Part shown: positions 34,791 to 46,429 of the stretch, one piece after another
How positions within the stretch are numbered: position 1 is the stretch's first letter
Layout: every line of letters starts with the position of its first letter
NCBI GenBank assembly: GCA_036346225.1
Contig: JARFIW010001185.1
Coordinates: forward strand, 248,001-312,000
From: Platerodrilus igneus
Taxonomy: Eukaryota > Arthropoda > Insecta > Coleoptera > Lycidae
Length of the DNA: 64,000 bases
Reading direction: 5' to 3'
Position numbers and translations under genes: made by a program
Notes under the pieces: generated by a model
The model's input: the letters and a program-made list of their open reading frames with translations, nothing else
Databases searched by the model: none
Told to the model about the DNA's origin: nothing

Positions 34791-35888
34791 GTAGGATGGC
34801 TTGTTTATATAATACACATCAAGCTAATAACAGTCATTGATTTATTAAACTGAAGCACGAATTGTACTGATTAAAATACAAGTATTACGCAAAGCTCAAT
34901 CATGAAGTGAAACAAACATTTATAAGTAAAAGTAGCAATAATTAAAACTTCGAGTAAAAAATACAGTCAAGTGCTGGTTCATACATACGAGTGAATAAAA
35001 AATCTGCTGTTGGCATAAAACGTAAGTTTAAATTTAATTTAGTAATAAACAAATCTTTACAATTTATTATTAGGGCACTAAGCAATTCTACAAGAAATCG
35101 AACTAAACAATTCAATAAGAAATCTAGCTAAGTACGGACGTAAAAATACAATACTCTAAGTACTAAATATAACAAATGGGAAAACTTTAAATCAGGACGT
35201 TGAACTCAAAACAAAACACAAAGTCACTGGTTAACAACACGCTGCGACAGTTCAACGTATTGGGGCGCACGTAGAGTTACGCGTTCGCTACTTGGAATCC
35301 ACTAATCTAGTAACTAATTTAAACCAGGAGGCTCCCGTAGGAAATCAATCGGAAAAACACCAGATTAGCAATTACATTTAACTAACAGCATATATCTTAT
35401 TTTTTTGAATATTTGAAACTTATTTGTACTTTGATATTTATGTAAAGGGTCATTAAAAATTTGGTTGATACCTAGAAAATGCTTTATAAGAAAGAAGGGT
35501 TCCTCAAACGTTCAAAAAAACATTCAAGATAATATATAGCTATTTTTGCTGGCTTTGAGTGCTCAATTAGAGTTATAATTTTGTGATAAACAGATTTACT
35601 TCAATTTTGATTCAAAGTTTTAAAATAGCAAATGACAATACCAAAGTTGTAGAGTTGTAAATTGAACATATTTCTCAGTTCATTATACAAATTTTGGTTA
35701 AATTTGTTTATTTTATTCAGGTATGAAGTGTTAGAGAAAAAGGGGCAAAAATCGTCGTTCACTCTGTGCAGGGTAAAAACTGAGCTAGTTGAGGCATAAT
35801 TTTTATTGTGTGGATTCTAAAATTGTTCCAGATTAATTAGAGGCACAGAAAGGTGGCTGAGCGTTATAGGTACACCGCTAGTTCGGCT

Positions 35889-35890
<2 letters not shown>
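34791..35890 (+). mobile_element. LTR fragment, subfamily D, plus orientation
   Basis: It ends at the TA tract at 35891. It shares a TATAAAACGTAAG segment (about 35013) with 59496, and a GAAAGAAGG ... TTTTTGCTGGCTTT block (about 35490-35564) with 59940-60028 and, inverted, with 39535-39600. A TATATAATAC TATA-like site lies at 34804. The 5' end is not defined and the 3' end lacks a clear CACAGCA. Confidence 0.45.

Positions 35891-35920
<30 letters not shown>
35891..35920. repeat. (TA)n microsatellite
   Basis: A pure TA tract between two LTR sequences. Confidence 0.95.
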
Positions 35921-35922
<2 letters not shown>

Positions 35923-37996
35923 CCGTGGAACTCGGGTAAAATCCTCACCAATAAAATTATTTTTGAAAATATTTATAAAATTTTCAAATTCGAAAATAGA
36001 AAATTTTCCAAAAATTAAATTATACAAAAAAATATTCTTATCCGTTTTTGACTCTTCCTCGGTTAAATTGGCTTCTTCAACTGCTTCCGGTAGCTCATTT
36101 GGACATCCTTTTGGATAGCTATATTTATTCATAAATCCTATCATTTACGCACACTCCCAATAAAACCACAAAATACAGCAAACATACAATCTTTTATTTA
36201 TTCCTATTTACAAATGCAATTTATGATTGTCCATATTGTTCACCATTAAGAAGAATGCTAAACAAACCACAACAAACATACAGGGAGTATTCATATTGTT
36301 CACGTTACACTTCCGTAAATTTTATTTTGTAATGTCCAGTACTTAATTTTAATATCATCAAACACATAAAATGTACTTGGAGTAAATGGACCTTGAATAA
36401 TACCTTCTCTAAAATTCCTTCATTATAATTTATTTATTTATTTTAATACTCTAAGTAAACTGTGGGGTATGGTGAGCTCATAATAACCCAATTAATGTAT
36501 GCCCTTCTACTTTGCATACTCTAAAACAAAAAAAAACAAAGCCATGTACTCTTCACAAAAGTTCACGTTCTGATGGAACGTTTAAAAGCTTTCTAGACAC
36601 TTTCAATTTCTAGTTGAATACCGTAATAAAGTTATTTACACAAATTCTGTTCAATACTCAAATAATTCACACTACCTTGAAAACACTTTCATAGTCTACC
36701 CCAATATTTACAGTTTATAGAAATCACAATTTTAAATCGTTACCCGGAAACTCCGCTCTGTAGATGATGCCATGTAAATTTTCTCCCTGATCTGCAGGTC
36801 GTTTCTCGCTATGACTAGACGAATTCCATTTAAGTTGATCCGCCAACGCCTCTTTCTTGGTGTATCCAAATTCCAAATTTCATTTCACAGTAATCTACGT
36901 TACTTAATGTCCCGACACGAGTTGATTAAAAATTATAGGTGGTACCTCAATTAAATAATTTCGGCACACTAACCGCGTTTTAATTTATGTAGAGGTTACC
37001 ACTAAGCAATACTATTAAAATTTATTTGTCAATACTTACAACTCATGTTAACTTTTATACGTGCTTTTGGGACGATCGTAATAATAAGGCACGAAGTTAA
37101 AAGATAAGAGACAAAAGACAAGAGACAAGAGAACGAGTCCTAGTTCTCTAGAGTATTTATGTCTTTCGACTGTCAGCTCTCCAGGCCCCCAGTTATCCGA
37201 AATCCCGCTCATAACAACACATTCTTACAATTTTGCACTTAACCCCAATTTCAAATCTGCGAATTTCCGTACATCGTTATAAAATTTTAAGAAACTTACG
37301 CTACACTATGCTCGTGTCTATGTCAAATCAAACTAACCTATCGACCAATCGTAGACCCAATGACGTTTTTTAAATCCTTCCTATACTCTAGTGGTCTCAT
37401 GCTTATACGTTTTCTACGTCTCATTCTAACTTTGTTTGAGTGGTTGAAAAATCAATATCCTCGTTTGTTCACTGTTTACACACGTGGACTGTCTATGTGA
37501 GTTAAATAACCCCCTCATTAGCATTTCTATAGAACGCATGCGACGGTTTTACAATATACGTAGAATCCTTGTTGGTTATCTACAGAAATTATTGGAACGT
37601 GACATTTAAAAATACGCAGGTGTTCAATCGTAACACCTTAAATAACACTTCTACGAGTTGGATATTCCATGTATTTTAACCCGATTGATATATTTGTACG
37701 TTAGCAACGCGTCCCATCTTGGTATTACCGGGTTTTTAAACGCTTTTATGCATATTATACCTCAATAATTGTTCAATTAAATTCAAATTAATTACTAAAT
37801 TAATGGCATTGGCTTCTACCATTTAATTTCTTTGTAAACCTACTTAAATTTCATTAATTATTTATAAAATTTCGTTAATACCTGACACTTAAAAATGAAT
37901 TAACTAATATAATTTTCGCACGTACTTTCTGGTTGTTCCGTTATACAGGGTGTGTTGAAATTGCTTCGTTTATATTTATTTTTGATCTTTTAAAAC

Positions 37997-38003
<7 letters not shown>
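35921..38003 (-). mobile_element. Long LTR, subfamily A, minus orientation
   Basis: The left end is TGCCGTGG against a TA tract. The right end, read on the minus strand, is TATAGTGGTTTTAAAAG followed by ACACCCTGTATAACGG, matching the start of the 18738 LTR. Minus-strand landmarks: TATA-like CATAAATACTC (about 37145-37155), CCGGGTAACG (about 36738-36747), leader block with TGAGCTCACCATAC (about 36467-36480), and a frameshifted copy of the small ORF (36200-35887). It lacks the PBS-like module of its relatives. Confidence 0.78.
36050..36200 (-). pseudogene. LTR-borne small ORF, frameshifted copy
   Basis: On the minus strand a hydrophobic start (MFAVFCGFIGSVC-like region near 36195) is followed after one frame change by KYSYPKGCPNELPEAVEEANLTEEE. 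The order and spacing of the motifs match the ORFs at 16687-16899 and 20496-20618. The later open frame runs on into the TA tract, where it gives a meaningless Ile-Tyr tail. Confidence 0.4.
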
Positions 38004-38055
<52 letters not shown>

Positions 38056-38056
38056 T

Positions 38057-38094
<38 letters not shown>
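38004..38094. repeat. Two adjacent (TA)n tracts split by TCTTGA
   Basis: About 55 bp of TA, the interruption TATTCTTGATA near 38053, and about 30 bp more TA. Confidence 0.95.
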
Positions 38095-38096
<2 letters not shown>

Positions 38097-38112
38097 TTCA
38101 ACCTAAATCAAT

Positions 38113-38338
38113 AACTAAAAACAAAGGTTGGTAAACACAAAATTAATTAGACCTATATGTCAGATCGTAATTTTATTCGACGTTTCGGCGACAAATCTTG
38201 TGCCTCCTTCAAAGACTAAAAAACCAAAAAGAGGTAAGTCACAAGATATAAAAAGTACAAACAAGGTTACCTACTTAACTACTAAGACATACATACATAG
38301 ATAGTGTATCTCAAGAGTTCACCAACCTTTGTTTTTAG

Positions 38339-38340
<2 letters not shown>
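38113..38340. mobile_element. 228-bp TIR element inside TA repeats
   Basis: Inverted ends of about 24 bp: AACTAAAAACAAAGGTTGGT at 38113 and its near-perfect complement ACCAACCTTTGTTTTTAGCT ending 38340. TA tracts lie close by on both sides. The interior holds GACGTTTCGGCGACAAATC followed by CCTCCTTCAAAGAC, a phrase type common in insect non-autonomous elements. No coding capacity; MITE-like. Confidence 0.65.

Positions 38341-38376
<36 letters not shown>
38341..38376. repeat. (TA)n microsatellite
   Basis: A TA tract that abuts the TIR of the 228-bp element and the following LTR fragment. Confidence 0.95.
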
Positions 38377-38381
<5 letters not shown>

Positions 38382-39134
38382 GAGGCATAAATAAGTTTAG
38401 AGAATGAATTTGTAACGACCGTGTATATAAGAAATGGGGATAATTTATTTACGCGCCAAATTAATTAGTTTTGACATTGAATACGGACGGATAATAGCAT
38501 AAGTTTGTATTAATAAATCGGAATGTTAAATTTACATAACGTGTAGAAGCTTTGAAGTACGTGAAACTCAAGGTTAAAGGTGTAAATAAATGACATAAAA
38601 ATTTTTTTGTAAAGAGTAAACGGGTTTTTAAGCTTGTTTTAAACAAAGATGCGATGTAATTAGGCATTTAGAGTAATTGAGTTTATACTGAGCTCACCAT
38701 AGACTAGAGTAAAAGTCAATTTAGGATTGCAAGACGGGCCCATCTACTCATATAAAACAAAACTGTCAAAATAAAGTAAAGTCATGAAATTTTAAAAGGA
38801 TTAATGATTGAGATTGTAATATTTTATGAACCTGTATATTCGAATGTGTAAATATTTACTTGGTTACCGAAAATTTTAATTTGTATGAATAAATGGTTGT
38901 ATATTACTTTGCATTATTTGAGTGGTAATTTTATTTGGCAGTATATGTGAGAAAGTGTGAACTTAGGATGGTTAGTATCTATGAAGAAGCAGATTTTAGA
39001 GCTAGTCGTGGTATGCAGAAATAAAGGAGGCGTTCCACAGGTATTGGAAGATTTTTTTTTAATTTTCAGGAAAAGATTTTAGGACAGCCCAATCTTGAGG
39101 CGCTTGATTTAAGGATTTGCTACGTAAACCACAG

Positions 39135-39136
<2 letters not shown>
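38377..39136 (+). mobile_element. 5'-truncated LTR, subfamily B, plus orientation
   Basis: It ends ACCACAGCA at 39136 against a TA tract. It contains the leader block (TGAGCTCACCATAGAC near 38690, GGGCCCATCTACTC near 38736) and the decayed GAAGCAGATTTTAGAGCTAG module (about 38985). A PBS-like GACAGCCCAATCTTGAGGCG (about 39083) lies before the terminus. U3 and most of the promoter are missing. Confidence 0.65.

Positions 39137-39175
<39 letters not shown>
39137..39175. repeat. (TA)n microsatellite between two tail-to-tail LTR ends
   Basis: A pure TA tract flanked by CCACAGCA on the left and GCTATGATACGG on the right. Confidence 0.95.
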
Positions 39176-39176
<1 letters not shown>

Positions 39177-40844
39177 CTATGATACGGCCGCACGCCGATG
39201 TAATTAACGTTTAGTTTCCCGCTAAACGCAACCGCTCTGCCTCTAAATAACCTCAACTTTAAATTATAAATATACCTCTTTTTATATGCCTCGATTAGCG
39301 CAGTTACACAGAGTGTACCACAATACGATAACAGAGAAAGTTTAACAACCCTTTTACTCTAGCTCCTTTCTACTTGTATGATATAAACGAAACAAACCAA
39401 AATTTGTATAATGACCAAGAATATATACACTTCACAGTTTAATAACTTTGATAATTTGATTTGTTATTCATAAATTAACCTAAATCAAAATAATAAAATC
39501 AATCTGATTATGCTTAAATTATATCTCCCTTAAAGCCAGCAAAAATAACACTGCATACTACTGCAAGAACTTTTTGAACGCTCAATCGACCTTCTTTCTC
39601 TCTATGTACATTTTTAAAAAATTTTTGATGACCCTTTACAAATTAAATACTTCAATACATGCAAATATGTAAATATTAAAAATTAAAATAATGCCTTACG
39701 CTAATAAAGAATATTCCTATTTCTGACCTGAGTTTTCCTTGCTTGATTCCAATTTTTAGAACTGGCTCTGCATGTGATTGACCCGCACCCCTGGATTGTT
39801 TCCACTTAAACTATCTTGTTTACTGCGTAGTACAGCTCGCCCAGTCTAACCCTTAGTTTGATTAATTTCTCCCTTCAATGCTCATATGTTTATGTAGACC
39901 AGTGCTTAATTATATATCTTCACTAGAGCAATTATTTAAATCCATTTCTTTAATTAGTTTAATAGTAGTTACTTAGATTTGTTTACCAGAGTATTTACTT
40001 AGATTCGTTCGCCAGAGTATCTACTTAAAATTCATTAAAGCACGTCCTAAATTATTAAATATTAAAATTAGGTTTAATTGATAATTTTACCTTACGTTTT
40101 TCAAAGTTAACGGCAACTTTTATCGTAGATCGTCACTATAATTATTCTTTTAAAATTTTTCTCTAAGACTGTCACTAAATAATTATTTAATTTTTACTAT
40201 TTTTACTCCGCGTGATAATATACTTTGAACAGTCATAGTTTGTGCCTTGGTCGAAGAAAGACTGATTGTTTACCAAGTCCGTGTTCTATTTAAAGGCTCC
40301 TCCCATCACCTGTACTATTGGTTTTCCAAGTGTACTTTGTTAATTGACGCGTTGTGCTTTGCCTTATCTTGTTGCAAACGATTCTCTAGAATTTCATCTC
40401 AACGTATATTTCAGTTCCTTGAACTTGAAATTTAACTAACAGGTGTTTCTTTGAAGCAAATTGTCCGTTTAAAATAATAATTCCGAGTTTTCGAGTTCCT
40501 TAGGATTTGTACAACGAACGTTTCGTTTATTTAAAATGAAAATATGCGTTTAAATTATTGATTTTCTATACTCAAAAGCTCCGTTTTATATCCAATGCGC
40601 TTGATATAAAATTTTATAATTAATTAGGCGTATCCTTGAGTTTTCATGTACCCTAAAGCTTCTCCCTTTATGCAATTTTAACCTTCCGATTTAGAAATAC
40701 AAAAATATCATTATAATCGTCCGTTTTCACTATCTAAACTGATTAATTTGACTTGTACATAAATGGTTCCTATTTCCTATATACACAGTTGTTAAAAATT
40801 TATTATCTAGACCTATTTACTCTTCTTAACCTATAGTTTTCACG

Positions 40845-40847
<3 letters not shown>
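39176..40847 (-). mobile_element. Composite LTR sequence, minus orientation
   Basis: The right 600 bp (about 40240-40847) match the U3 part of the LTRs at 3.6-5.8 and 40.9-43.0 kb, and on the minus strand start TGTCGTGAAAACTATAGG. The left part (39176-39640) instead resembles subfamily D (AAAGCCAGCAAAAATA ... GAACTTTTTGAACG). Either this is a recombinant LTR or a deletion has fused two elements. The 62-codon frame at 40247 is a shadow in U3. Confidence 0.5.

Positions 40848-40877
<30 letters not shown>
40848..40877. repeat. (TA)n microsatellite
   Basis: A TA tract separating two minus-oriented LTRs arranged head to tail. Confidence 0.95.
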
Positions 40878-40879
<2 letters not shown>

Positions 40880-43008
40880 CTGTGGAACCTTTTTTTAAAA
40901 TCTCGCCCCCGCTTGGGCCATCATAAAAATTTCAAAAAAATTTAAAAATTTCTTGCTTTTGCTTTTGAACGCTTCCCTCCTATTTCTGCTCTTACTCTGG
41001 CTAGCTCAGCAATCGGCTTCTTCTTGAATGCCTACCATTTAAAGTACATACCTTTCTCACACCCACACAGTCAAATGAAATTATCAAACAAATAATACAA
41101 CCATACAACCTTTTATTTACACATATTAACAAGTTTCATTATTATAAGTAAAATATTTCCACCTTGGTACAGACAGTTTTTTACAACAGTTACCAGCTCA
41201 CTCTTTAAATACCCTAAAGTCTTTGGTTTTTAATATATTTTAACAAGTTCTATATAATACGAGTAGATGGTCCCCACATGCAACCCTAGTTTGACTTTAT
41301 ACTGGTTTATTTTGAGCTTATTCTAACCCAGTTTCTGTAATTGCATTTTAAACCTTGCATTGTATCGAAAACAAATTTACAGACCCGTTTACTCCTTACA
41401 ACAACAATTTATAGCATGAATAAACCTTTATATATCATCAATAAACCCCTTTTTAATAATCAAAATTTATTGTCCTGCACATGTACCTCTTTAAACAAGT
41501 TTTATGATAATAAATACGCCACCAATAAGTCAAACACGCAAACACAAAAAAAAACATCAACTCATATGTTTATACAAAAACAGGAATTTAAGTTTCGTTA
41601 CCTGGAGTCGCCTTCGTTCCTCGTCACCACTGAAGATGGTTTCAAGAAACCCTCGTCGTTGTGTTCATCTACTTCGATGATGCCTGGATCCACCGATCAC
41701 TCACCATCCAAATCTCGACTACCACTACTATTCTTTTCCCCAAATATTAGCTTTGTCTCAAAGGTAACATTCCATACCAAATATACGTCATGCATACAAA
41801 TTACGCTTTAGGCTTCGCTTACCCAAATATTATCCTTTCATTTAATCGAGTCGTTGTAGTAACGGCACCTTTTATCTAAACAAAAACACCAACTCGTGCA
41901 ATATCACTTTTACAACACGCGGTACCCTACTACAGCTTTCATAATTTCTAAACAGGATGTTATATGCAATTTTAGTGACTAAACACAGTAAGTCATACCT
42001 GTAAGAGCATTTACTATTATTACGTTGCAGATCTAAGTACGGTCTCAGATCTAAATGGAAAGAGAGCTTTTACTATGTTTCTCCGTGTATTTATATCATT
42101 TTCAAAACCCCCCGGTGGAACCTATTGTACTTGAAAAGTTTATTTTCAAAGCTGCTTCTTAAAATTTTGAACGTAACGAACACTATCTTCTCAAAAATCT
42201 CCCTTTCGTCGTGTTGTTACATAGAATTTTGCTTACTACCTTAACGGACGCGCTCTTCTTGAAAACTGCTAGCCATCCACTAATGATATAATTTTCCCTC
42301 GTCACAGTGCTACACCTATCCGCTATCTATCTCCGTTCCACACATATTTGTTGTCTCCTTTAGAACCTTTCTTAAGTTACAGAAAATCAATACCGTAGTC
42401 GTCCTTCGCATTTACCCGTGTATTTCGTACGTGACTTGTACCCAACGCTTTCTATACCTGCTTTTCTGTCTGTCTTACATTATCGATCGTTTATTCCACT
42501 CACTCTTCAAAGCATTTGTTATTTAAAGCAGTTGGTCAAACCGATCGTTGCAAACAATTTCATAGGAATTCTGTCTTAACGTTTATTTAAGTTCCCTAAA
42601 CGTGACATTTAATCAACAGGTGTTTCTTAAAACAACCGACCGTTTAAAATAACAATTCTCGGTTTGTTCCCTTCTTAGTATTTGTATAAACGAACGTTGG
42701 CTTTTAAAATGGAAACATTTGCGTTTAAAATTATTGATTTTCTATGCATGCAAGCTTCCTTTTTGTTTCCATGCGTTTGATTTAAAATTATAATAATTAT
42801 TTATGCGTATCCTTGAGTTTTTATGTACTCAAAAGCTTTCTTCCCTTCTGCAATTTTAACATTCCAATTTAAATATAGAAAAATGTCTTAATAACAGTCC
42901 GTTTCCGCTATATTAATTAATTAATTTGGCGCGAAAAATTTTTGCTCGCATTTCTATATACACAGTAGATAAAATTTTATTGTCTACACCTATTTAACCT
43001 CTAATTCC

Positions 43009-43014
<6 letters not shown>
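40878..43014 (-). mobile_element. Long LTR, subfamily B, minus orientation (best preserved)
   Basis: 2137 bp between TA tracts. On the minus strand it starts TGTTGTGGAATTAGAGG at 43014 and ends GGTTCCACAGAA at 40878, so the termini are short inverted repeats of each other. Landmarks: TATA box TATAAATAC (about 42087-42097), CCAGGTAACG donor (41595-41604), leader block (AACCCAG, GAGTAAACGGG, about 41320-41400), GAGCTAGCCAGAG module (about 40998-41010) and a PBS-like GATGGCCCAAGCGGGGGCGAG (about 40902-40922). The 156-codon plus-strand frame at 41341-41811 is antisense to the leader and probably not a gene. Confidence 0.8.

Positions 43015-43048
<34 letters not shown>
43015..43048. repeat. (TA)n microsatellite
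   Basis: A pure TA tract between two minus-oriented LTRs. Confidence 0.95.
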
Positions 43049-43050
<2 letters not shown>

Positions 43051-44917
43051 CTATGCTATTGGATACTCAAGCCCCTTCGTTGGGCTGCCATCTTTATTGC
43101 TATGCTATTCGAATAATTATCATGCTCCGACTTTGAGCTGCATTATTTATTTTCTACGTACTCTAAATTATTGGACCACCATTTTAATATTCACGATTAA
43201 TTATCTCCTCCTCCAGCTGTTTTCTTAATATTGCTATCAACTAAACTTTATCTGTAAACAACTCTATCTACCAATGGCAAAATTCGATACGTTACCGCCT
43301 TGCGAGTTATCACTTTCCTGTTTAACTGTGGCTTCGCCTTGTAGTATTTAATCTTATGACCTCGGCTAGCATTTATTTGCAATTATAAAATTCAGTAAAT
43401 TTATGTTTTATATAATGAAACCAATATGTTATATACAGTTTTTGAAATTATTCGAAATACACTCTTCAATCAGTTAATTTTATAAATCTTATTTATTAAC
43501 AATCATTTACTCAAAACCCAAAGTCACCAAAGAAAATTTATGATCTTTACCAACAAATGTAGAATATTCTAAACCTGTTTTCTCACCACTCATTCAATAC
43601 GTATGCAACTTCTTTTGTTGACTTTTCACAAGCATTTTTTATTTAGCAAATTCAATATAAAAAATAAAATAAAAATTCATATAGAAAAACAGATGTCTTT
43701 TAACTAAAAATCTGACCTGGTTTTATCTTTTTCACATCGACGCTTTCAAAAAAAATGATCTTTCCCAATTCTGGATTCCATTCAAATTATTACACTATGG
43801 ATCACCACCATTAAATTATATACCCAATTTATTTCAATTCTTCAAATTTATCATTCTTGCCCCAGACTTAAAATTGTAGTTTGTTTCACCCCTGTACTTC
43901 AAGATTGTATTATTCTTCTTCTCCCCTTGACATTTAAATTGTATTACTATATTTCTTAACATCAGAATCCTAGTCTATTTCCCTCAGACCTCGAAACCCT
44001 ATTATTTTTATGTCTTAGTTTACAATAAATTCATTAAAAACGTACTTACGTTTAAACGGTAATTATAATCTTCATATTAGCACTCATATTATTTTTCACT
44101 TTTATACTTATTACGTATCACTTTGTTTAATGGCAATGCACTTCGGCCTTCATTGAGTTCAAAACTGACTTTCCTATCAAGGTGCTTGCTAATATAATCT
44201 CGAATTCCCTCTCCATCCGTGGGTTTGGTCTAGAACTCGTCGCTTGTCTCTGACCAATCAAATAATTACATATTGAGCAGTTTCTGATGCAAAGCTCTAC
44301 GTTTCCTCATAATCACCATCTGTCCACAGCTGTCTTTCATATCACCATGCTGTATTTTGATAGATTACTCGCTTTTCTATAAACAACTGATGCAACCCGA
44401 CCTTAAATTTCCATGTTTACATGCGATTCACGCAATTTTTAATCATTTCTCTTATCAAAATGGTTAGATCTTTGTATGCATTTATATTAACTACCTGAAA
44501 CTCTATTTCTATATCCGTATTACTTTAATTGTCTGGAACTCTTTTTCTTAATGCGTGTCTAATTACACTTTATCATTCATTTCCCAATATACGCGTGTTT
44601 CCACTGAAAAAATCCTTATTTGTTTTACCTAAATTAACTGAACTTTATCTACAGGGTATTTAATATTTACTATCTACTTTAATACATATACTTCTCATTC
44701 CTACGCCAACCATGCGTCTTCCTATGTTTACCTGCGTCGCCCAAAAACTATTTCTACTTTATATACAGGGTGTTGACTACTTACTATCTACAAACTATGT
44801 CTATTTCTTAATTATTTCCTTAAATAAGTACAGTTTTCTGCTGTCTATTCTAATTACTCTAATTCCCGAACGACCTTTACTATAACGTGCACCCTTAAAC
44901 AACCCCTTATCACAGCA
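43049..44917 (-). mobile_element. Long LTR, subfamily C/D, minus orientation
   Basis: The left end is TGCTATGC, repeated at 43098 with GCCCCTTCGTTGGGCTGCCAT between, which is a degenerate LTR-end/PBS module with a 49-bp period. The right end is TTATCACAGCA at 44917, so on the minus strand it starts TGCTGTGATAAGGGG, like the LTR at 59189. An ACAGGGTGTT motif (44765) and a similar ACAGGGTATT (44652), each followed by TACTATCTAC, lie 113 bp apart. No coding region. Confidence 0.65.
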
Positions 44918-44931
44918 ATATATATATATAC
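44918..44931. repeat. Short (TA)n tract at the edge of TIL unit 3
   Basis: ATATATATATA between an LTR terminus and the CCGAATAAG start of the TIL duplication unit. Confidence 0.85.
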
Positions 44932-45984
44932 CGAATAAGTTTAGCAATAGAAAATCATAAATTATGTTGCATAAACCGGTTGGAGCTTTTCTGAAAACTA
45001 TTCTAATACTGAGGAATCGGAAGCAGAAAAACCTTTTCAATTTAGCGGTTGAAAAATTGTTGCTAATCGCTTTTGGGATTAAAAAAAGTAATAATTTATA
45101 AATCTTTTAAATCTCTCTCATGTTTTGATAAAAGTCCTCCAAACACAAGGGCAGAATATTTCCACGCATCTAGTTCTTCCAAAATAGGAAATTCGTTTTG
45201 CAAAGAACATACTGAAATGTTTCTGTATGAAAATGGCAATTTGTACTAAAAATTCGCGATTTGCACTGGAAAATTCTAACCGAAATTAAAATGTTTGTAT
45301 CTGTATTTCTGAAATTCGTAATTGGATTTCTACACCTCACAACGTGCAGGACTATAGAAAAAAGTGGATTCTCCGGTATTTTCCTGAATTCTAATAAGCA
45401 AAAACTTGTCGTTCCATGCTAAAGTGCTTCAAATTTATTTCTTCACATACTATGATGAGAGTAAGTCCGGTTACGTATACTGCCATGATTTTTGTTTACA
45501 AATGTAATTCTAAGAAAATACTTGTTGAAGCAGATGAAACATAAATTGAGTTTTGATGTTATGTTAAAGTTGTTTACATTTCAAGCGGTACATAAAAGCT
45601 AAAAGAGCAAGGTTTAATATGAAGATACGTATTTTGCCTATACCTAGATGTTATACATACAATTTCGAGGTTGTTTCGGAAACAAATACGAACGTTATAT
45701 CATATTATTCATGGTACCAAAGGATTGTTAATGTAGGAAAGAATTGACTATGTTATGAAAGGCTTGCCTTATTAAGGTTAAGAAATTATTTTGGTAACTG
45801 GTATTTATCTGTACGTTTGCTGAAATTGTTGTTCAATAAAGATATATGTTACTGGTGTTATCTATATAGAAAAGTGTTTGTAAGAGGTTTAAAATAGAAA
45901 TTATGTTACAGTGTGATCTTTGCTCTTAAACTTTGAATAATAACAAAAAAGTGAAGATATCAATTTTTGGTAGATTAAAAAATT

Positions 45985-45992
45985 TATATAAA
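45985..45992 (+). promoter_or_regulatory. TATA box of TIL gene 3
   Basis: TATATAAA about 65 bp upstream of the ATG, aligned with those of genes 1 and 2. Confidence 0.6.
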
Positions 45993-46054
45993 GCATGTTC
46001 AATACAAGAGTAGTGAATTTCTTTTATTCAATAAATTATCACTTAATCGCTACA

Positions 46055-46373
46055 ATGCTTGCCTTATTCGCAGTTGTATTCCTAGCATCAGTTTTCAGCG
46101 CAAGTGCTAATGCTAAAGGTAGGTACAAAATAGATAATTGCTTGTCAATTTTGGTAAACATATACAAATAATTCATTCCGAATTTTATTTCCTATATTTT
46201 AAGATTGCAAGGAAAACGAAATTTGGACAACTTGCACACCTCCATGTGAACTGACTTGCGAAAACTACAAAAATCCAGTATTCTGCACCTTTAATTGTGA
46301 TCCTCCTAGTTGCATTTGTGATCTAGGTTTTGTTCTGAAGGGAGATAAATGTGTGCAACCAAAAGATTGTTAA
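46055..46373 (+). CDS. Secreted TIL-domain serine protease inhibitor 3
   Basis: Exons 46055-46118 and 46204-46373, with donor G|GTAGGT and acceptor TTTTAAG. The signal peptide (MLALFAVVFLASVFSASANA) is followed by a ten-cysteine TIL domain; total 77 residues. The bait loop C-T-F-N-C gives P1 Phe, pointing to a chymotrypsin-like target (inference). The mature part differs from genes 1 and 2 at many non-cysteine positions, and the signal peptide is also diverged, so this is the oldest of the three. AATAAA is at 46424. No disabling change was seen. Confidence 0.88.
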
Positions 46374-46423
46374 ATTGCGACAATATATACTCCTCACCTT
46401 ATGTATTAAATGTAGATAAAACA

Positions 46424-46429
46424 AATAAA
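46424..46429 (+). terminator. Polyadenylation signal of TIL gene 3
   Basis: AATAAA about 50 bp after the stop. Confidence 0.55.

Noticed and set aside
39059..39256. ORFs with Ile-Tyr repeats (also at 35887, 51177 and 59018)
   Set aside because: They are translations of (TA)n microsatellites and end or start in LTR sequence; not genes.
41341..41811. 156-codon plus-strand ORF
   Set aside because: It lies antisense in the leader and U5 of a minus-oriented LTR; the other LTRs of the subfamily do not keep it and no motif is visible.
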